Shown: one piece after another, positions 63,357-64,000 of the stretch
Position numbering within the stretch: position 1 is the first letter of the stretch
How the letters are laid out: every line of letters begins with the position of its first letter
From: Lithodes maja
Lineage: Eukaryota; Arthropoda; Malacostraca; Decapoda; Lithodidae
NCBI GenBank assembly: GCA_037953745.1
Contig: JBAKBP010013013.1
Span: forward strand, 1 to 64,000
DNA length: 64,000 nt
Reading direction: 5' to 3'
The notes under the pieces: generated by a model
The model's input: only the letters and a program-made list of their open reading frames with translations
Databases searched by the model: none
Told to the model about the DNA's origin: nothing
Position numbers and translations under genes: made by a program

Positions 63357-63894
63357 CTGAAATATAACGCTAAAATAAGATATGTGGAACACAATCGAGA
63401 GAAGACAATAAGGCAAATAAGGGATAAGTAAAATATTCAGAAGCACCAAAAAGTTTAAAGGAACTTCCGAAATACAATTTAATATCAAGTAAAAAACTAA
63501 TAAGTGTCATTTCAACTCGAGACAGCTTCGAAAATATATGTATCAGCATAAATAACCCTGATTGTACCAGGTTGTTATGCTGACAACTGTACTTATGCTG
63601 AGACTTAATTCCATGAGGAGTGTCTTCAGTGCCCTTGGGTATATGTATGTATTTTTTCCTTTCTTGTTTTCTACATAAGTCATGTCTCAGTGGTCATTAC
63701 GTCTGGCTCGCTCTGTGCTGTATTAATGTCTGTCAGATGTTGAATAGGGTGGGTAAGTGTGGGAACATGTTTGTATACCTCACTCGAAATGAATAAATCA
63801 AGTTTTAGATATTACTGATACCAATTATTGATCCAAATATACTTGATGCCGAGACATGACTTATTAGCGTGACAGTACATGACATCATTGGGTA
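63357..63894. other. intergenic or intron DNA
   Basis: Nothing recognised. Confidence 0.3.
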
Positions 63895-64000
63895 TTATTA
63901 ATTAAAATTTAAAATTTGCAACCTAAACAAACCAAAATTGGGAACAAGGACAATATAAAGCCAAATTAAATTATCAAAACTATGCGATCGTGCGAAAAAC
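63895..64000 (-). repeat. family D 3' end, cut by the window edge
   Basis: Inverse of GATAATTTAATTTGGCTTTA, TTGTCCTTGTTCCCAATTTTGG and TTTGTTTAGGTTGCAAATTT-like sequence, matching 30240-30310. Confidence 0.6.

Overview
This is a eukaryotic, almost certainly arthropod, genomic window. I infer a decapod crustacean. The support is intron-like gene structure, a short array of the arthropod telomere motif TTAGG (as CCTAA, 19414-19447), a high density of AGGCCTA-type motifs, and a dense mix of LINEs, LTR elements and MITEs. No bacterial or viral operon is present. Only two host genes are supported: a large LRR-type exon (24398-25971, +) and a probable two-exon C-terminus of a membrane protein on the minus strand (63193-63356 and 55429-55540).

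Layout. 1-15895 is one minus-strand LINE (called LINE-A here) broken by three LTR-type insertions: an inverted five-LTR TRIM cluster (568-2865, TSD ATCAC), a 10.9-kb non-autonomous LTR element with 3.7-kb LTRs and only a Gag-like gene (3355-14286, TSD TTTT), and a clean 951-bp TRIM (14745-15695, TSD CCTTT). The 398-bp TRIM LTRs each carry a complete-looking Pol III unit: tRNA-like A box, B box and T-run terminator. TRIM and Gag element share a nearly identical primer-binding site, so the larger family may help mobilise the small one. That link is inference.

15896-23035 holds LINE remnants (CR1-like, RTE-like, Jockey-like), a telomere-like array and a three-level nest of TTAA-flanked elements. 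24181-25971 holds the LRR exon and a decayed duplicate of its 5' boundary. 26400-33990 is a MITE/SINE field: two hAT MITEs with perfect 8-bp TSDs, an inverted pair of tRNA-like sequences, several TTAA elements, and a SINE-like retroposon with a 14-bp TSD.

34266-43823 holds three LINEs. One Jockey-type RT frame is split only by a TTAA MITE; the frame is continuous across the empty site. 44000-54900 is mostly AT-rich intergenic DNA with MITEs. 55429-63356 contains the inferred two-exon gene; its roughly 7.65-kb intron holds a Harbinger-like element, a BED-hAT-like element and two Jockey LINE copies.

The most interesting signal is the Pol III-bearing TRIM. It is structurally analogous to the plant Cassandra elements, which carry 5S rRNA sequence in their LTRs, but here the sequence is tRNA-like. 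It is found beside a Gag-only LTR element with a shared primer site. Boundaries and TSDs were read by eye; family names come from motif recognition without database searches.
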